Of a stretch of 64,000 nucleotides of DNA, positions 41,686 through 51,207 are shown piece by piece. Positions within the stretch are counted from its first letter, which is position 1; the number at the start of each line of letters is the position of its first letter. Source of the stretch: CAKRPJ01 sp934376955 (GTDB lineage: Bacteria > Bacillota > Clostridia > Lachnospirales > Lachnospiraceae); NCBI GenBank assembly GCA_934376955.1, contig CAKRPJ010000008.1, positions 1 to 64,000 on the forward strand, in the 5' to 3' direction. The position numbers were made by a program, and so were the translations under genes. The notes under the pieces were generated by a model. That model was given only the letters and a program-made list of their open reading frames with translations, was not told the origin of the DNA and searched no databases.

Positions 41686-43809
41686 TTGGCTGGGAGAGAA
41701 TATCCGTTAGAGAGAACCAGAAATATCGGAATCATGGCTCATATCGATGCTGGTAAGACTACCACAACTGAGCGTATTCTGTATTATACTGGTATTAACT
41801 ATAAGATCGGTGATACTCATGAAGGTACTGCTACCATGGACTGGATGGCTCAGGAGCAGGAAAGAGGTATCACGATCACTTCTGCTGCTACAACATGCCA
41901 CTGGACTCTCCAGGAGCAGACAAAGAAAAAGCCGGGTGCTCTGGAGCACCGTATCAACATCATTGATACTCCAGGCCACGTTGACTTCACTGTTGAGGTT
42001 GAGCGTTCCCTGCGTGTCCTTGACGGTGCAGTAGGTGTATTCTGTGCAAAGGGCGGCGTTGAGCCGCAGTCCGAGAACGTATGGCGTCAGGCTGATACGT
42101 ACAATGTACCGAGAATGGCATTCATCAACAAGATGGATATCCTCGGCGCAAACTTCTACGGCTGTGTAGATCAGATCCGTACAAGACTCGGAAAGAATGC
42201 CATCTGCCTGCAGCTTCCGATCGGTAAGGAAGATGAATTCAAGGGAATCATCGACCTGTTCGAGATGAAAGCTTACATCTACAATGATGATAAGGGTGAA
42301 GATATTACCGTAACAGACGTTCCGGAGGATATGAAGGACGACGCAGAGCTTTACCACACAGAGCTGGTAGAGAAGGTCTGCGAGCTGGATGATGACCTTA
42401 TGATGATGTACCTTGACGGTGAGGAGCCATCTGTCGATGAGATGAAGAAGGTTCTCCGTAAGGCTACCTGTGAGTGTCAGGCTATTCCGGTATGCTGCGG
42501 TACTGCTTACAGAAACAAAGGCGTTCAGAAGCTTCTGGATGCTATCATCGAATATATGCCGTCTCCGCTCGACATCCCGCCGATCAAGGGTGTTGACTTA
42601 GAAGGAAACGAGACAGTCCGTCATTCTTCCGATGATGAGCCGTTCGCTGCTCTTGCATTCAAGATCATGACAGACCCGTTCGTTGGTAAGCTGGCATATT
42701 TCCGTGTATATTCCGGTACAATGAACTCCGGTTCTTATGTACTGAATGCTACAAAGGGCAAGAAAGAGCGTGTTGGCCGTATCCTTCAGATGCATGCCAA
42801 CAAGCGTGCCGAGCTTGAAAAGGTTTACTCCGGTGATATCGCTGCTGCTGTAGGCTTTAAGGCTACATCAACAGGTGATACAATCTGTGACGAGCAGCAT
42901 CCGGTTGTTCTTGAGTCCATGGAGTTCCCGGAGCCGGTTATCGATATCGCTATCGAGCCGAAGACAAAAGCCGGACAGGACAAGATGGGCGAGGCTCTCG
43001 CAAAGCTTGCTGAAGAAGATCCGACCTTCCGTGTTCATACAGACACAGAGACAGGCCAGACCATTATCTCCGGTATGGGTGAGCTTCACCTTGAGATCAT
43101 CGTTGACCGTCTCCTTCGTGAATTTAAGGTAGAGGCTAACGTTGGTGCTCCGCAGGTTGCTTACAAAGAGACCTTCACAAAGGCCGTTGATGTTGACAGC
43201 AAATATGCGAAGCAGTCCGGTGGGCGTGGACAGTACGGTCACTGTAAAGTTCACTTCACACCGATGGATCCGAACGGCGAAGAAACCTTCAAGTTCACAT
43301 CTTCCGTTGTCGGCGGTGCAATTCCGAAGGAATACATCCCGGCTGTCGGAGAAGGTATTGAGGAGGCTACAAAGGCCGGTATCCTTGGCGGATTCCCGGT
43401 ACTCGGCGTAGCTGCAGATGTATACGATGGATCTTACCATGAGGTCGACTCCTCCGAGATGGCCTTCCACATTGCCGGATCTATGGCATTCAAGGATGCT
43501 ATGGCAAAGGCAGACGCTGTTTTACTTGAGCCGATCATGAAGGTTGAAGTAACAATGCCTGAGGAATATATGGGTGATGTTATCGGTGACATCAACTCCC
43601 GTCGTGGACGTATCGAGGGCTTTGAAGATATCGGTGGCGGAAAGCTTGTAAAGGCTTATGTACCGCTTGCTGAGATGTTCGGCTACTCCACAGACCTTCG
43701 TTCCAGCACTCAGGGACGTGGTAACTACTCCATGTTCTTTGAAAAGTATGAGAAGGTTCCGAAGAACGTTCAGGAGAAGATCATTGCTGAGAGAAAGGGC
43801 GCTAAATAA
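41686..43809 (+). CDS. fusA: elongation factor G
   Basis: A 707-residue translocase GTPase. G1 is AHIDAGKTTTTER, G2 is RGITITSA, G3 is DTPGHVDF and G4 is NKMD. Domains II-V follow, including SGMGELHLEI and the domain IV loop YKETF...GGRGQYGH. It starts with TTG at 41686, set by AAGGAGG 9 bases upstream. No ATG could replace it without losing the conserved N-terminus. Confidence 0.98.
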   Translation: MAGREYPLERTRNIGIMAHIDAGKTTTTERILYYTGINYKIGDTHEGTATMDWMAQEQERGITITSAATTCHWTLQEQTKKKPGALEHRINIIDTPGHVDFTVEVERSLRVLDGAVGVFCAKGGVEPQSENVWRQADTYNVPRMAFINKMDILGANFYGCVDQIRTRLGKNAICLQLPIGKEDEFKGIIDLFEMKAYIYNDDKGEDITVTDVPEDMKDDAELYHTELVEKVCELDDDLMMMYLDGEEPSVDEMKKVLRKATCECQAIPVCCGTAYRNKGVQKLLDAIIEYMPSPLDIPPIKGVDLEGNETVRHSSDDEPFAALAFKIMTDPFVGKLAYFRVYSGTMNSGSYVLNATKGKKERVGRILQMHANKRAELEKVYSGDIAAAVGFKATSTGDTICDEQHPVVLESMEFPEPVIDIAIEPKTKAGQDKMGEALAKLAEEDPTFRVHTDTETGQTIISGMGELHLEIIVDRLLREFKVEANVGAPQVAYKETFTKAVDVDSKYAKQSGGRGQYGHCKVHFTPMDPNGEETFKFTSSVVGGAIPKEYIPAVGEGIEEATKAGILGGFPVLGVAADVYDGSYHEVDSSEMAFHIAGSMAFKDAMAKADAVLLEPIMKVEVTMPEEYMGDVIGDINSRRGRIEGFEDIGGGKLVKAYVPLAEMFGYSTDLRSSTQGRGNYSMFFEKYEKVPKNVQEKIIAERKGAK

Positions 43810-43840
43810 GCGTCTGCTCACAAAATAAGCAAGAATAGGC

Positions 43841-43869
43841 TTGAAAATCTAATATCTATAGAATATAAT
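43841..43869 (+). promoter_or_regulatory. internal tuf promoter
   Basis: -35 TTGAAA (43841-43846), 17-base spacer, -10 TATAAT (43864-43869) in the fusA-tuf gap. It would give EF-Tu extra transcription above the str operon level. Confidence 0.7.
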
Positions 43870-43930
43870 ATTATTTAGCCTAGTTAAATAGAATAGCCCA
43901 ATGGGCGCAAATTAAGGAGGACGTTTTAAA

Positions 43931-45124
43931 ATGGCAAAAGCTAAGTTTGACAGAACTAAACCGCATTGTAACATTGGTACCATTGGACACGTTGACCATG
44001 GTAAAACAACATTAACAGCAGCAATCACAAAGGTTCTTGCAGCAAGAGTTGCAGGTAACACAGCTACCGATTTTGAAAATATCGATAAGGCTCCGGAGGA
44101 GAGAGAGCGTGGAATCACAATTTCTACTTCCCACGTAGAGTACGAGACAGAGAAAAGACACTATGCACACGTTGACTGCCCAGGCCATGCTGACTATGTA
44201 AAGAACATGATCACTGGTGCTGCTCAGATGGATGGTGCTATCCTTGTAGTTGCTGCTACAGATGGTGTTATGGCTCAGACAAGAGAGCACATCCTTCTTT
44301 CCCGTCAGGTAGGCGTACCGTACATCGTTGTATTCATGAACAAGTGCGATATGGTTGATGATGCTGAGCTTCTTGAGCTCGTTGAGATGGAGATCAGAGA
44401 TCTTCTTAACGAGTACGAGTTCCCGGGCGATGACACTCCGATCATCCAGGGTTCTGCTCTTAAGGCTCTTGAGGATCCGATGGGACCGTGGGGCGACAAG
44501 GTTATGGAGCTTATGGATGCTGTTGACAGCTACATTCCGGATCCGGTTCGTGATACAGATAAGCCGTTCCTTATGCCGATCGAGGACGTATTCACAATCA
44601 CAGGTCGTGGTACAGTTGCTACAGGCCGTGTAGAGCGTGGTACTCTTAAGCTCAACGACGAGGTTGAGATCGTTGGTATTCACGAGGATACTCGTAAGAC
44701 AGTTGTAACCGGTATCGAGATGTTCCGTAAGCTTCTTGATCAGGCTCAGGCTGGTGATAACATCGGTGCCCTTCTTCGTGGTGTTCAGAGAACTGATATC
44801 CAGAGAGGACAGTGTCTTGTTAAACCGGGTTCTGTAAAGTGCCATAAGAAGTTTACCGCTCAGGTTTACGTTCTTACTAAAGACGAGGGCGGCCGTCATA
44901 CACCGTTCTTCAACAACTATCGTCCGCAGTTCTACTTCAGAACAACTGACGTTACAGGCGTTTGTGAGCTTCCGGAAGGCACAGAGATGTGTATGCCGGG
45001 CGACAACGTTGAGATGACAATCGAGCTTATCCATCCGGTAGCTATGGAGCAGGGTCTTCGTTTCGCTATCCGTGAGGGCGGCAGAACTGTTGGTTCTGGT
45101 AGAGTAGCTACAATCATCGAGTAA
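43931..45124 (+). CDS. tuf: elongation factor Tu
   Basis: A 397-residue GTPase that delivers aminoacyl-tRNA. G1 is GHVDHGKTT, switch I ends in RGITIS, G3 is DCPGHADY, G4 is NKCD and the SAL-type motif is GSALKAL. Domains II and III are complete. AAGGAGG lies 9 bases before the ATG. Codon use is strongly biased, as expected for a very highly expressed gene. A terminator follows. Confidence 0.98.
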   Translation: MAKAKFDRTKPHCNIGTIGHVDHGKTTLTAAITKVLAARVAGNTATDFENIDKAPEERERGITISTSHVEYETEKRHYAHVDCPGHADYVKNMITGAAQMDGAILVVAATDGVMAQTREHILLSRQVGVPYIVVFMNKCDMVDDAELLELVEMEIRDLLNEYEFPGDDTPIIQGSALKALEDPMGPWGDKVMELMDAVDSYIPDPVRDTDKPFLMPIEDVFTITGRGTVATGRVERGTLKLNDEVEIVGIHEDTRKTVVTGIEMFRKLLDQAQAGDNIGALLRGVQRTDIQRGQCLVKPGSVKCHKKFTAQVYVLTKDEGGRHTPFFNNYRPQFYFRTTDVTGVCELPEGTEMCMPGDNVEMTIELIHPVAMEQGLRFAIREGGRTVGSGRVATIIE

Positions 45125-45195
45125 TCGCTGATCTACAGATAAATATATAAAATTTAGTCGGTATTGTTAAGATACTGCATGTCCAAGCGCAAGAT

Positions 45196-45228
45196 AGCCC
45201 CGGAACCGTAAGATTTCCGGGGCTTTTC
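45196..45228 (+). terminator. terminator of the str operon
   Basis: AGCCCCGGAA (45196-45205) pairs perfectly with TTCCGGGGCT (45215-45224), with TTT following. Confidence 0.85.
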
Positions 45229-45260
45229 TGTTACAGTCAGGCGGGTGATCGTTATTTCCT

Positions 45261-46409
45261 CTAACCGTTATTTTGTACCGTCCTGATCAGACGGAATACT
45301 TGTTCAGTCGTATCGATCAGGTTTTTCTTTGCATTCTCCATCTTCATGGCGTCCTCCAGTGTGACAACTGTGCGGAGGATCGGGAAGAAGGCGTCAATGC
45401 CGGCGTGGTTGCAGTTTACCGCATCCGGAGTTACGCATCCGGAAAAAGCAATGACCGGCTTACCGGCTTCTTTTGCGATAGAGGCAACACCGATGGGAGC
45501 CTTTCCCATAACTGTCTGGCCGTCTAAACGTCCTTCTCCAGTAATGACGATATCTGCATCCCGAACGTATTGGCGAAGCTTGGTCTCCTTGAGGATGATG
45601 CTGATGCCGGATTCCAGAGAGGAATTCATAAAGGTAAGGAAAGCAAAGCCCATTCCACCGGCGGCTCCGGTTCCCGGAACAGACGCATCTGCGTTCGGAA
45701 ACTGCTTGCGGCAGAGTTCGGCATAATCTGCAAGCCAGCGATCCATGTCTTGGATCATTTTGGCATCTGCCCCCTTTTGCGGGCCGTAAATGGCACTGGC
45801 TCCGTTAGGGCCGCATAAGGGATTGTTTACATCACAGGCGATCTGAAAGCTGCACCGGGAAAGCTCCGGGATCACATGGTCGGCAGAGATCGATGCAATA
45901 TGGGAAAGACCCTCTGCACCGTGGGGAACCGGCTTCCCGGATGAGTCCAGAATGTCGAAGCCGAGGGCCTGCAGCATGCCGATCCCGCCGTCGTTGGTGG
46001 CACTGCCTCCGATTCCGACAATGAATCGGCGGCAGCCTTTTTTGATTGCATCACAGATCACTTCGCCGACACCGTAGGTTGTTGTTTTCAGCGGATTTCT
46101 CATGTCAGCCGGAACAAGGGTGATCCCCGCCGCACCGGACATTTCGAGGATCGCCGTGTTTGTTTCCGGGAGGATCCCATACCGGCATTCCACCGGATCA
46201 CCCAGCGGGCCGGTCACGGTAATAGTTTCAATGTTTCCTCCCATACCGAAGGCGAGGGCCTCGACAGTTCCTTCGCCGCCGTCTGCCAGCGGGCGCACCG
46301 TAACGGAAGCGTCAGGGAAAACATGTTTGATTCCCTGTTCAATGGCATGTCCGGCTTCGAGGGATGAGAGACTGCCCTTGAAGGAATCAATCGCGATAGT
46401 AATATTCAT
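45261..46409 (-). CDS. glxK: glycerate kinase (GlxK/GckA type)
   Basis: A 382-residue glycerate kinase that phosphorylates D-glycerate to 2- or 3-phosphoglycerate. AIDSFKGSLSS, RPLADGGEGTVEAL, GIGGSATNDGGIGMLQALG, ACDVNNPLCGPNGAS and TGEGRLDGQTVMGKAP are the family motifs. Length is normal. GGAGG precedes the ATG on the minus strand. It lies 55 bases downstream of the AbgB-like gene and could be cotranscribed with it. Confidence 0.93.
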   Translation of the reverse strand: MNITIAIDSFKGSLSSLEAGHAIEQGIKHVFPDASVTVRPLADGGEGTVEALAFGMGGNIETITVTGPLGDPVECRYGILPETNTAILEMSGAAGITLVPADMRNPLKTTTYGVGEVICDAIKKGCRRFIVGIGGSATNDGGIGMLQALGFDILDSSGKPVPHGAEGLSHIASISADHVIPELSRCSFQIACDVNNPLCGPNGASAIYGPQKGADAKMIQDMDRWLADYAELCRKQFPNADASVPGTGAAGGMGFAFLTFMNSSLESGISIILKETKLRQYVRDADIVITGEGRLDGQTVMGKAPIGVASIAKEAGKPVIAFSGCVTPDAVNCNHAGIDAFFPILRTVVTLEDAMKMENAKKNLIDTTEQVFRLIRTVQNNG

Positions 46410-46464
46410 AGTATTTCCTCCATATTGAGTGTCCGCTTTTCTAATGGATAACAGCGTTCAGGCA

Positions 46465-47907
46465 TTAATAGGTATCGAGGGGCGGCTTTACGCTGTCCGG
46501 GAGCGGACAGGTGTAATGTCCGCCATTTCGCTTTGTTACTTCTTTCTTGGCGGCTTCGATCACATCCGGACGATCCATGGTTCTGATGCAGGAAAGAGCC
46601 ATTACCTTTGCGGCGGTGAGAAGTCCCTTGTGGGCGATGGGGCTGCAGGACTGGGCAACCATCTGCCAGGAATGTCCGACATTGCCGACACAGGCAGTTG
46701 CAACGCAGATATTCAAGGTCGGAGCGGCGTATCCCACATCTCCGACATCTGTGGAGCCGGCGGTCAGCTTGACCTTATCGGGGCTGAAGGGGTGGATCTC
46801 GGAATCCAGAGGTCTTTCCATGATCTCCTCCAGTCTGTCTTCTCCGTAGGTCTCGATGATCTGGTTGCGGATATTCTCCATAGTGATTTCTGGGAAGGTG
46901 TGGAGGAAGGTCTTTGCGAGCTCATAGTCGGCCTCGTCCCATTTCGGTGCGCCGACCTCCTTTAAGCACTCATCTGCCACTGCGGCGAGGGCATTATTCG
47001 GGATATATTCTGTAAATGCCATGGCAAGCTCACAGTTCATCTCGGTATCGGTCATGATAGAGGCGCCCCGGGCAACGTTTTTCACACGCTCAAACAGCTC
47101 CTTTACCTGTGAAACTCTCGGGGAGCGCACTTCGTAGCGGATAACGGCATGATCCTGAACTACATTCGGGGCCGTACCGCCGGCATCGATATAAGCATAA
47201 TGGATCCTTGCCTCGGGGATCATGTGCTCTCTTAAGTAGTTGCAGCCTACATTCATAAGCTCTACGGCATCCAGCGCACTTCTTCCAAGGTACGGGCATC
47301 CGCCGGCGTGGGCGGAGACTCCCTTAAATTCAAAGTTTGCACCCATGATCGCATTATTATGAGAGCAGTCAACAGCATTTTGGGTAGCCGGGTGCCATGT
47401 GTAGATAAAGTCTACATTATCGAACATACCGGCTCTTGCCATAAACTGTTTGGATCCGGCGCCTTCTTCGGCAGGACAGCCAAAGTAGATGATGGTTCCG
47501 TCTTTTTTGTTTGCGACGAGGTATTCCTTTACTGCGAGGGCAGCAGCGAGTGAACCTGTGCCGAGGGCACAATGTCCGCAGCCATGTCCCGGCGCCCCCT
47601 CGATCAGCGGCTCCTTTGTTGTAGCGGCAGCCTTCTGGCTGAGAGAGGAGAGGGCGTCATATTCTCCGAGGATTCCCATTACCGGCTTTCCGGAACCATA
47701 GGAAAAGGTTGCGGTAAAGCATGTCGGGATGCCGGCATCACCCGTCGTCAGGGTAAAGCCCTCCTTTTCAAGGATGTCGCAAAGAAGTGCAGCAGATTTT
47801 GTCTCGTGGAAAGCAAGCTCCGCATATTCCCAGATCTTATCATTGGCGTCTAAGATCATAGCGGCTTTTTCATTGATCACCTGCTCGAGAAATTCCAGAT
47901 CTTTCAT
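46465..47907 (-). CDS. AbgB-like M20 amidohydrolase
   Basis: A 480-residue M20 amidohydrolase resembling subunit B of p-aminobenzoyl-glutamate hydrolase. Seen are HGCGHCALGTG (metal Cys/His), GCPAEEGAGSK, YTWHPATQN, GVSAHAGGCPYLGRSALDAVEL (lid domain) and the C-terminal GNVGHSWQ. ATG 47907 with AAAGGACGG is chosen over a 37-codon longer reading into the divergent regulatory region. Related enzymes act on aminoacyl or aminobenzoyl amides. No AbgA or AbgT gene is adjacent, so the substrate is open. Confidence 0.87.
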   Translation of the reverse strand: MKDLEFLEQVINEKAAMILDANDKIWEYAELAFHETKSAALLCDILEKEGFTLTTGDAGIPTCFTATFSYGSGKPVMGILGEYDALSSLSQKAAATTKEPLIEGAPGHGCGHCALGTGSLAAALAVKEYLVANKKDGTIIYFGCPAEEGAGSKQFMARAGMFDNVDFIYTWHPATQNAVDCSHNNAIMGANFEFKGVSAHAGGCPYLGRSALDAVELMNVGCNYLREHMIPEARIHYAYIDAGGTAPNVVQDHAVIRYEVRSPRVSQVKELFERVKNVARGASIMTDTEMNCELAMAFTEYIPNNALAAVADECLKEVGAPKWDEADYELAKTFLHTFPEITMENIRNQIIETYGEDRLEEIMERPLDSEIHPFSPDKVKLTAGSTDVGDVGYAAPTLNICVATACVGNVGHSWQMVAQSCSPIAHKGLLTAAKVMALSCIRTMDRPDVIEAAKKEVTKRNGGHYTCPLPDSVKPPLDTY

Positions 47908-48033
47908 TTTTGTATCCGTCCTTTCAGGTTTGTAGAGTCTTTTGAGTTGCAGAGCGCAAAGCTGCCCTACAGCATAGCGTTCTGAATAAAGTTTACTACT
48001 AAATAGAAAAAAGCACAATGAATATTTAGATTA

Positions 48034-48194
48034 TCAAGCGGATATTCGCAATCCGCTTCGCTACTTGCTCATAACCGAATAACTGCTCTGCAGTTTATCA
48101 GAAGGAGCTTGCACTCCTCCTGATACAAGCAAGTCCCCATCCACTGCTTATTGCTTTTCGTAATTGAAGCAGGGGACTTACTTGATTCGGTTAA
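48034..48194 (-). repeat. cloverleaf element, full copy (minus orientation)
   Basis: A 161-bp copy, nearly identical to those at 15692 and 55992. All helices P1-P5 are intact on the minus strand (P2 with one G-U, P4 AACTGC-AGA-GCAGTT). It lies in the divergent region between the AbgB-like gene and the response-regulator promoter, so it is not limited to 3' ends of genes. Confidence 0.88.
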
Positions 48195-48223
48195 ATCAAT
48201 TGAGGCAATTCTGCGGCAGGCTA

Positions 48224-48252
48224 TTTACCACAGGTTTCCAAAATGATATAGT
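48224..48252 (+). promoter_or_regulatory. promoter of the two-component operon
   Basis: -35 TTTACC (48224-48229), 17-base spacer, -10 TATAGT (48247-48252), starting about 30 bases downstream of the repeat copy. Confidence 0.5.
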
Positions 48253-48275
48253 TAAGGCAGATCGGAGGTGGGAGA

Positions 48276-48986
48276 ATGCCAAAACTGATATATGTGGCGG
48301 ATGATGAAAAAAATATATGCTTTCTGATCCAGAACTTCCTTGAAAAAGAAGGATTTCAGGTCAGATGCTTTGAAGATGGGGAATCGATCCTTGCGGCCTG
48401 CGAGGAAAAAATGCCGGATCTTTGCATCCTTGATGTAATGATGCCGGGAATCGACGGGCTCACGGTCTGTACGAAGATCCGGAAAAAGAGCCATGTCCCG
48501 ATCATTATCGTTTCGGCAAAGGATTCACCGCTGGACCGCATCACCGGGATCACCCTCGGCAGCGACGATTATCTTGTAAAGCCGTTTCTGCCGCTGGAGC
48601 TTGTTACCCGGGTGAAGGCATTGTTTCGGCGCGTGGAGGCCTTTTCCGCGCAGGAGGAAGAAGACAACAATAAGAATGAGTGTGTGTTTGGAGATGTCAC
48701 GCTGTATCAGAAACGCCGGATCGCGTTTCTAAAGGGAAACGAATTTGCATTAACTCCGCTGGAGTTTGATTTTTTACATCACATGATCGGATACCCGGAG
48801 CATGTGGCAAGCCGGGAAGATCTCTTAAAGGCGCTCTGGAAGGTCGACAGCCGGGATGTGGACACTAGGGCTGTGGATGATATGGTAAAACGCCTCAGAA
48901 AGAAGCTGAAGGAGCAGGGAAGCTGTATAAAGATCGAGACGGTCTGGGGCTACGGCTTCCGCCTTGTAGACGGAGGAAACGGATGA
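48276..48986 (+). CDS. OmpR/PhoB-family response regulator
   Basis: A 236-residue regulator. The receiver domain (3-118) has the acidic pair in VADDEKN, phospho-acceptor Asp in CILDVMMPGIDG and Lys in YLVKPF. The winged-helix DNA-binding domain (130-232) includes LTPLEFDFLHHMI and RAVDDMVKRLRKKL. The start follows GGAGGTGGGAG. It overlaps the histidine kinase gene by 4 bases (ATGA), indicating translational coupling. No target genes can be named. Confidence 0.93.
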   Translation: MPKLIYVADDEKNICFLIQNFLEKEGFQVRCFEDGESILAACEEKMPDLCILDVMMPGIDGLTVCTKIRKKSHVPIIIVSAKDSPLDRITGITLGSDDYLVKPFLPLELVTRVKALFRRVEAFSAQEEEDNNKNECVFGDVTLYQKRRIAFLKGNEFALTPLEFDFLHHMIGYPEHVASREDLLKALWKVDSRDVDTRAVDDMVKRLRKKLKEQGSCIKIETVWGYGFRLVDGGNG

Positions 48987-50581
48987 AGCTGAGTATCCGA
49001 ATGAAAATATTCCTTCCGATGATGACGATCCTTATCATATTTACACTGGCAGTTCTGGGAGTGTTCCGCTACTCTCTGGAGGGTCATATGGTATATAATG
49101 CCAGACGGGATCTGGAACATACGATGAGGGTGACAGAGGAGATCCTGGCAGATGAGGAAGATTTCAACGCACACGGATCTGAAGCTGCCGATGTTAATAA
49201 AGATGGATCTGATACGGGAGGAAGTAATGCGGCCAGAGCCAATACAGCCAGAGCCCATGCAGATAAGCTAAATGCGGCTGTTTCCAATGCAGACAACACT
49301 GATGAGGATGATTCGGAGCCGACAGAGACAATGAAGGAAGATGGCGGATCGTTGGAGGAAAAACTGGAAAATGCGGTGCAGGCAGAGACCGGAAACACCA
49401 GAATGATGATACTCAGTGAAAGATATCGGGTGATCTATCCGAAAAACTATGACAACCAGCAGGAGACGGATCAGCTCTATACCTTTTTTCTTACCACTAA
49501 GACCCAGGAGGAAGACGGCTGGGAGGAAAATAAGGTGTTGGAAGAAAATATCGAGGAGGATCAGTATCTGATCTGCTATAAGCTCATCCCGCAGGGGCAG
49601 AAGGAGGAAGAACAGGCAAGATATATACTTCTTTACTGTCCGATCCAGGATATGTCTTCGATCATGGAGGAATTATCAAAACTTCTTTTTATTACGATGA
49701 GTGTGATCGCGATGCTCGCTATCGTTGTTTTGTGGTTTGTGTGCGGCAGCATTTCCGGCCCGGTCGCAAGGCTGAGCGCAGCGGCGCGGGGGATCGGTGA
49801 AAAAAAATTCAGGAAGGTCGAGACCGGGGCAACCGTCACGGAGCTTTGTGAGCTGGAGGATGAGATCAATCGGATGCAGGAGAAGCTGTTTCAGGCAGAT
49901 CAGGCGGAGCGTACATTCTTTCAGAATGCCTCCCATGAGCTTCGGACGCCGCTTATGTCGATAAGCGGATATGCTCAGGGGATCCAGTGCGGTGTGTTTG
50001 AGGATATCTCCCAGGCGGCAGGCGTGATCTTAGACGAGAGTACGAGACTGACAGAGGTGGTGGACGGGATCCTGACGCTTACGCGAATGGATCAGTCCAG
50101 ATATCAGATCGTGCCGGTGGAGATCGTGATCGAGCGTTTTCTGGAGGAACGTCTGGAGCGTCTGGAGGGATTTGCATACTCAAAAAATAAAAAGCTGGTC
50201 TTTTTGCCCGGAAAGGAGCATACAATAGTCACGGATGTCATGCTGCTGGAGCGTGCCTTCTCCAATGTGGCATCCAATTGTATCCGCTATGCCTCTAAGG
50301 AGGTCACGGTGACAACAGGCTCAGAAGATGAAAAAGTAATCGTGACAGTCCGAGATGACGGCCCCGGTCTTAAGGAAAGTGATCTGGAGCATATTTTTGA
50401 CCGATTTTATAAGGGAAAGGGCGGAAACCATGGTCTGGGTCTTGCAATTGCCAGATGCTCTCTGGAATACATGGGAGCCTCTGTGGAGGCGTCCGCTTCT
50501 CCCAAGGGAGCGGTATTTCGGATCATTCTGCCTCAGGATTGCCGCAGCTTTGCCTCAGACGAGGCAAAGGAATTGTGGTAA
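48983..50581 (+). CDS. membrane sensor histidine kinase
   Basis: A 532-residue kinase. TM1 is about residues 9-29 and TM2 about 232-254, enclosing a 200-residue extracytoplasmic sensor. A HAMP domain follows, then HisKA with NASHELRTPLMSISGY (phospho-His) and HATPase_c with NVASNCIRYA, DDGPGL and GLGLAIARC. Residues about 60-120 are a low-complexity Ala/Asp/Asn/Ser stretch typical of a flexible linker, probably variable between strains. The small secreted protein gene follows 44 bases later and may belong to the same operon. Confidence 0.92.
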   Translation: MKLSIRMKIFLPMMTILIIFTLAVLGVFRYSLEGHMVYNARRDLEHTMRVTEEILADEEDFNAHGSEAADVNKDGSDTGGSNAARANTARAHADKLNAAVSNADNTDEDDSEPTETMKEDGGSLEEKLENAVQAETGNTRMMILSERYRVIYPKNYDNQQETDQLYTFFLTTKTQEEDGWEENKVLEENIEEDQYLICYKLIPQGQKEEEQARYILLYCPIQDMSSIMEELSKLLFITMSVIAMLAIVVLWFVCGSISGPVARLSAAARGIGEKKFRKVETGATVTELCELEDEINRMQEKLFQADQAERTFFQNASHELRTPLMSISGYAQGIQCGVFEDISQAAGVILDESTRLTEVVDGILTLTRMDQSRYQIVPVEIVIERFLEERLERLEGFAYSKNKKLVFLPGKEHTIVTDVMLLERAFSNVASNCIRYASKEVTVTTGSEDEKVIVTVRDDGPGLKESDLEHIFDRFYKGKGGNHGLGLAIARCSLEYMGASVEASASPKGAVFRIILPQDCRSFASDEAKELW

Positions 50582-50625
50582 TATGTAGATAGATAACTTG
50601 GAGATAGATAAAGGAGGAAAACAGG

Positions 50626-51069
50626 ATGAAAAAACTATTGTTTGTTTTAAGCCTGGCGATATGCCTTCTTTCTGTTCCACTGACCGGAATGGCGGCTCAA
50701 ACAGAAGAACAGCAGGAATATGAGGAGGCAATTACCGATAACCTGAAGGAGATGCTGAAGGGAAGTATCGCTCTCGACAAGATAAGCGCGGAGAATAAAA
50801 GCTATCAGCTAAAATGGCTGGAGGCGGAGCAGAAGCCGGAGGATGCGAAAACCATCGCAGAAAAGATCAAGGCTCTGGAAAGCGAACAGAAAAAAGAGCA
50901 GGAGAGTATGGATCCGTACAATAAAGCGATCAAGTCCTGTGAGAAAAAGCTCAATGCCGACGGAGCAAACGCAGCGCTGGAGAACGTAATACGGATACAG
51001 AAGGATCGGATCGAGGATCAGGAGGAGCTGTTAAAGCTCTGGAAAAAAATAGACCGCTTACTGAAATGA
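50626..51069 (+). CDS. small secreted coiled-coil protein of unknown function
   Basis: A 147-residue protein. The signal peptide (MKKLLFVLSLAICLLSVPLTGMAA, cleavage near residue 24) is followed by a highly charged helical region (25-147) with heptad-like Leu/Ile spacing and KNL/EEL segments, so an extended coiled coil. There is no lipobox, anchor or cysteine. AAGGAGG is 9 bases before the ATG. Its position after the sensor kinase suggests it is secreted under, or modulates, that system. I do not recognise a family. Confidence 0.75.
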   Translation: MKKLLFVLSLAICLLSVPLTGMAAQTEEQQEYEEAITDNLKEMLKGSIALDKISAENKSYQLKWLEAEQKPEDAKTIAEKIKALESEQKKEQESMDPYNKAIKSCEKKLNADGANAALENVIRIQKDRIEDQEELLKLWKKIDRLLK

Positions 51070-51075
51070 TAAAAT

Positions 51076-51110
51076 GGCTGTGAAGCAAGGACTGCTTCGC
51101 AGCTGTTTTC
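51076..51110 (+). terminator. terminator of the two-component operon
   Basis: GCTGTGAAGCA (51077-51087) pairs with TGCTTCGCAGC (51093-51103, one G-U), followed by TGTTTTCG. Confidence 0.75.
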
Positions 51111-51207
51111 GTTTTCTGTCGGCTTCTTTTTACGAAAAGTGTGGAAAAAATATATAAAATATGGTTAAATAGTAAAAGAATATACAGTACAGAAAGAAGG
51201 TAATGAT

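Noticed and set aside
44012..45034. 340-codon open frame opposite tuf
   Set aside because: It arises from the biased codon use of tuf on the other strand. There is no ribosome-binding site or recognisable domain.
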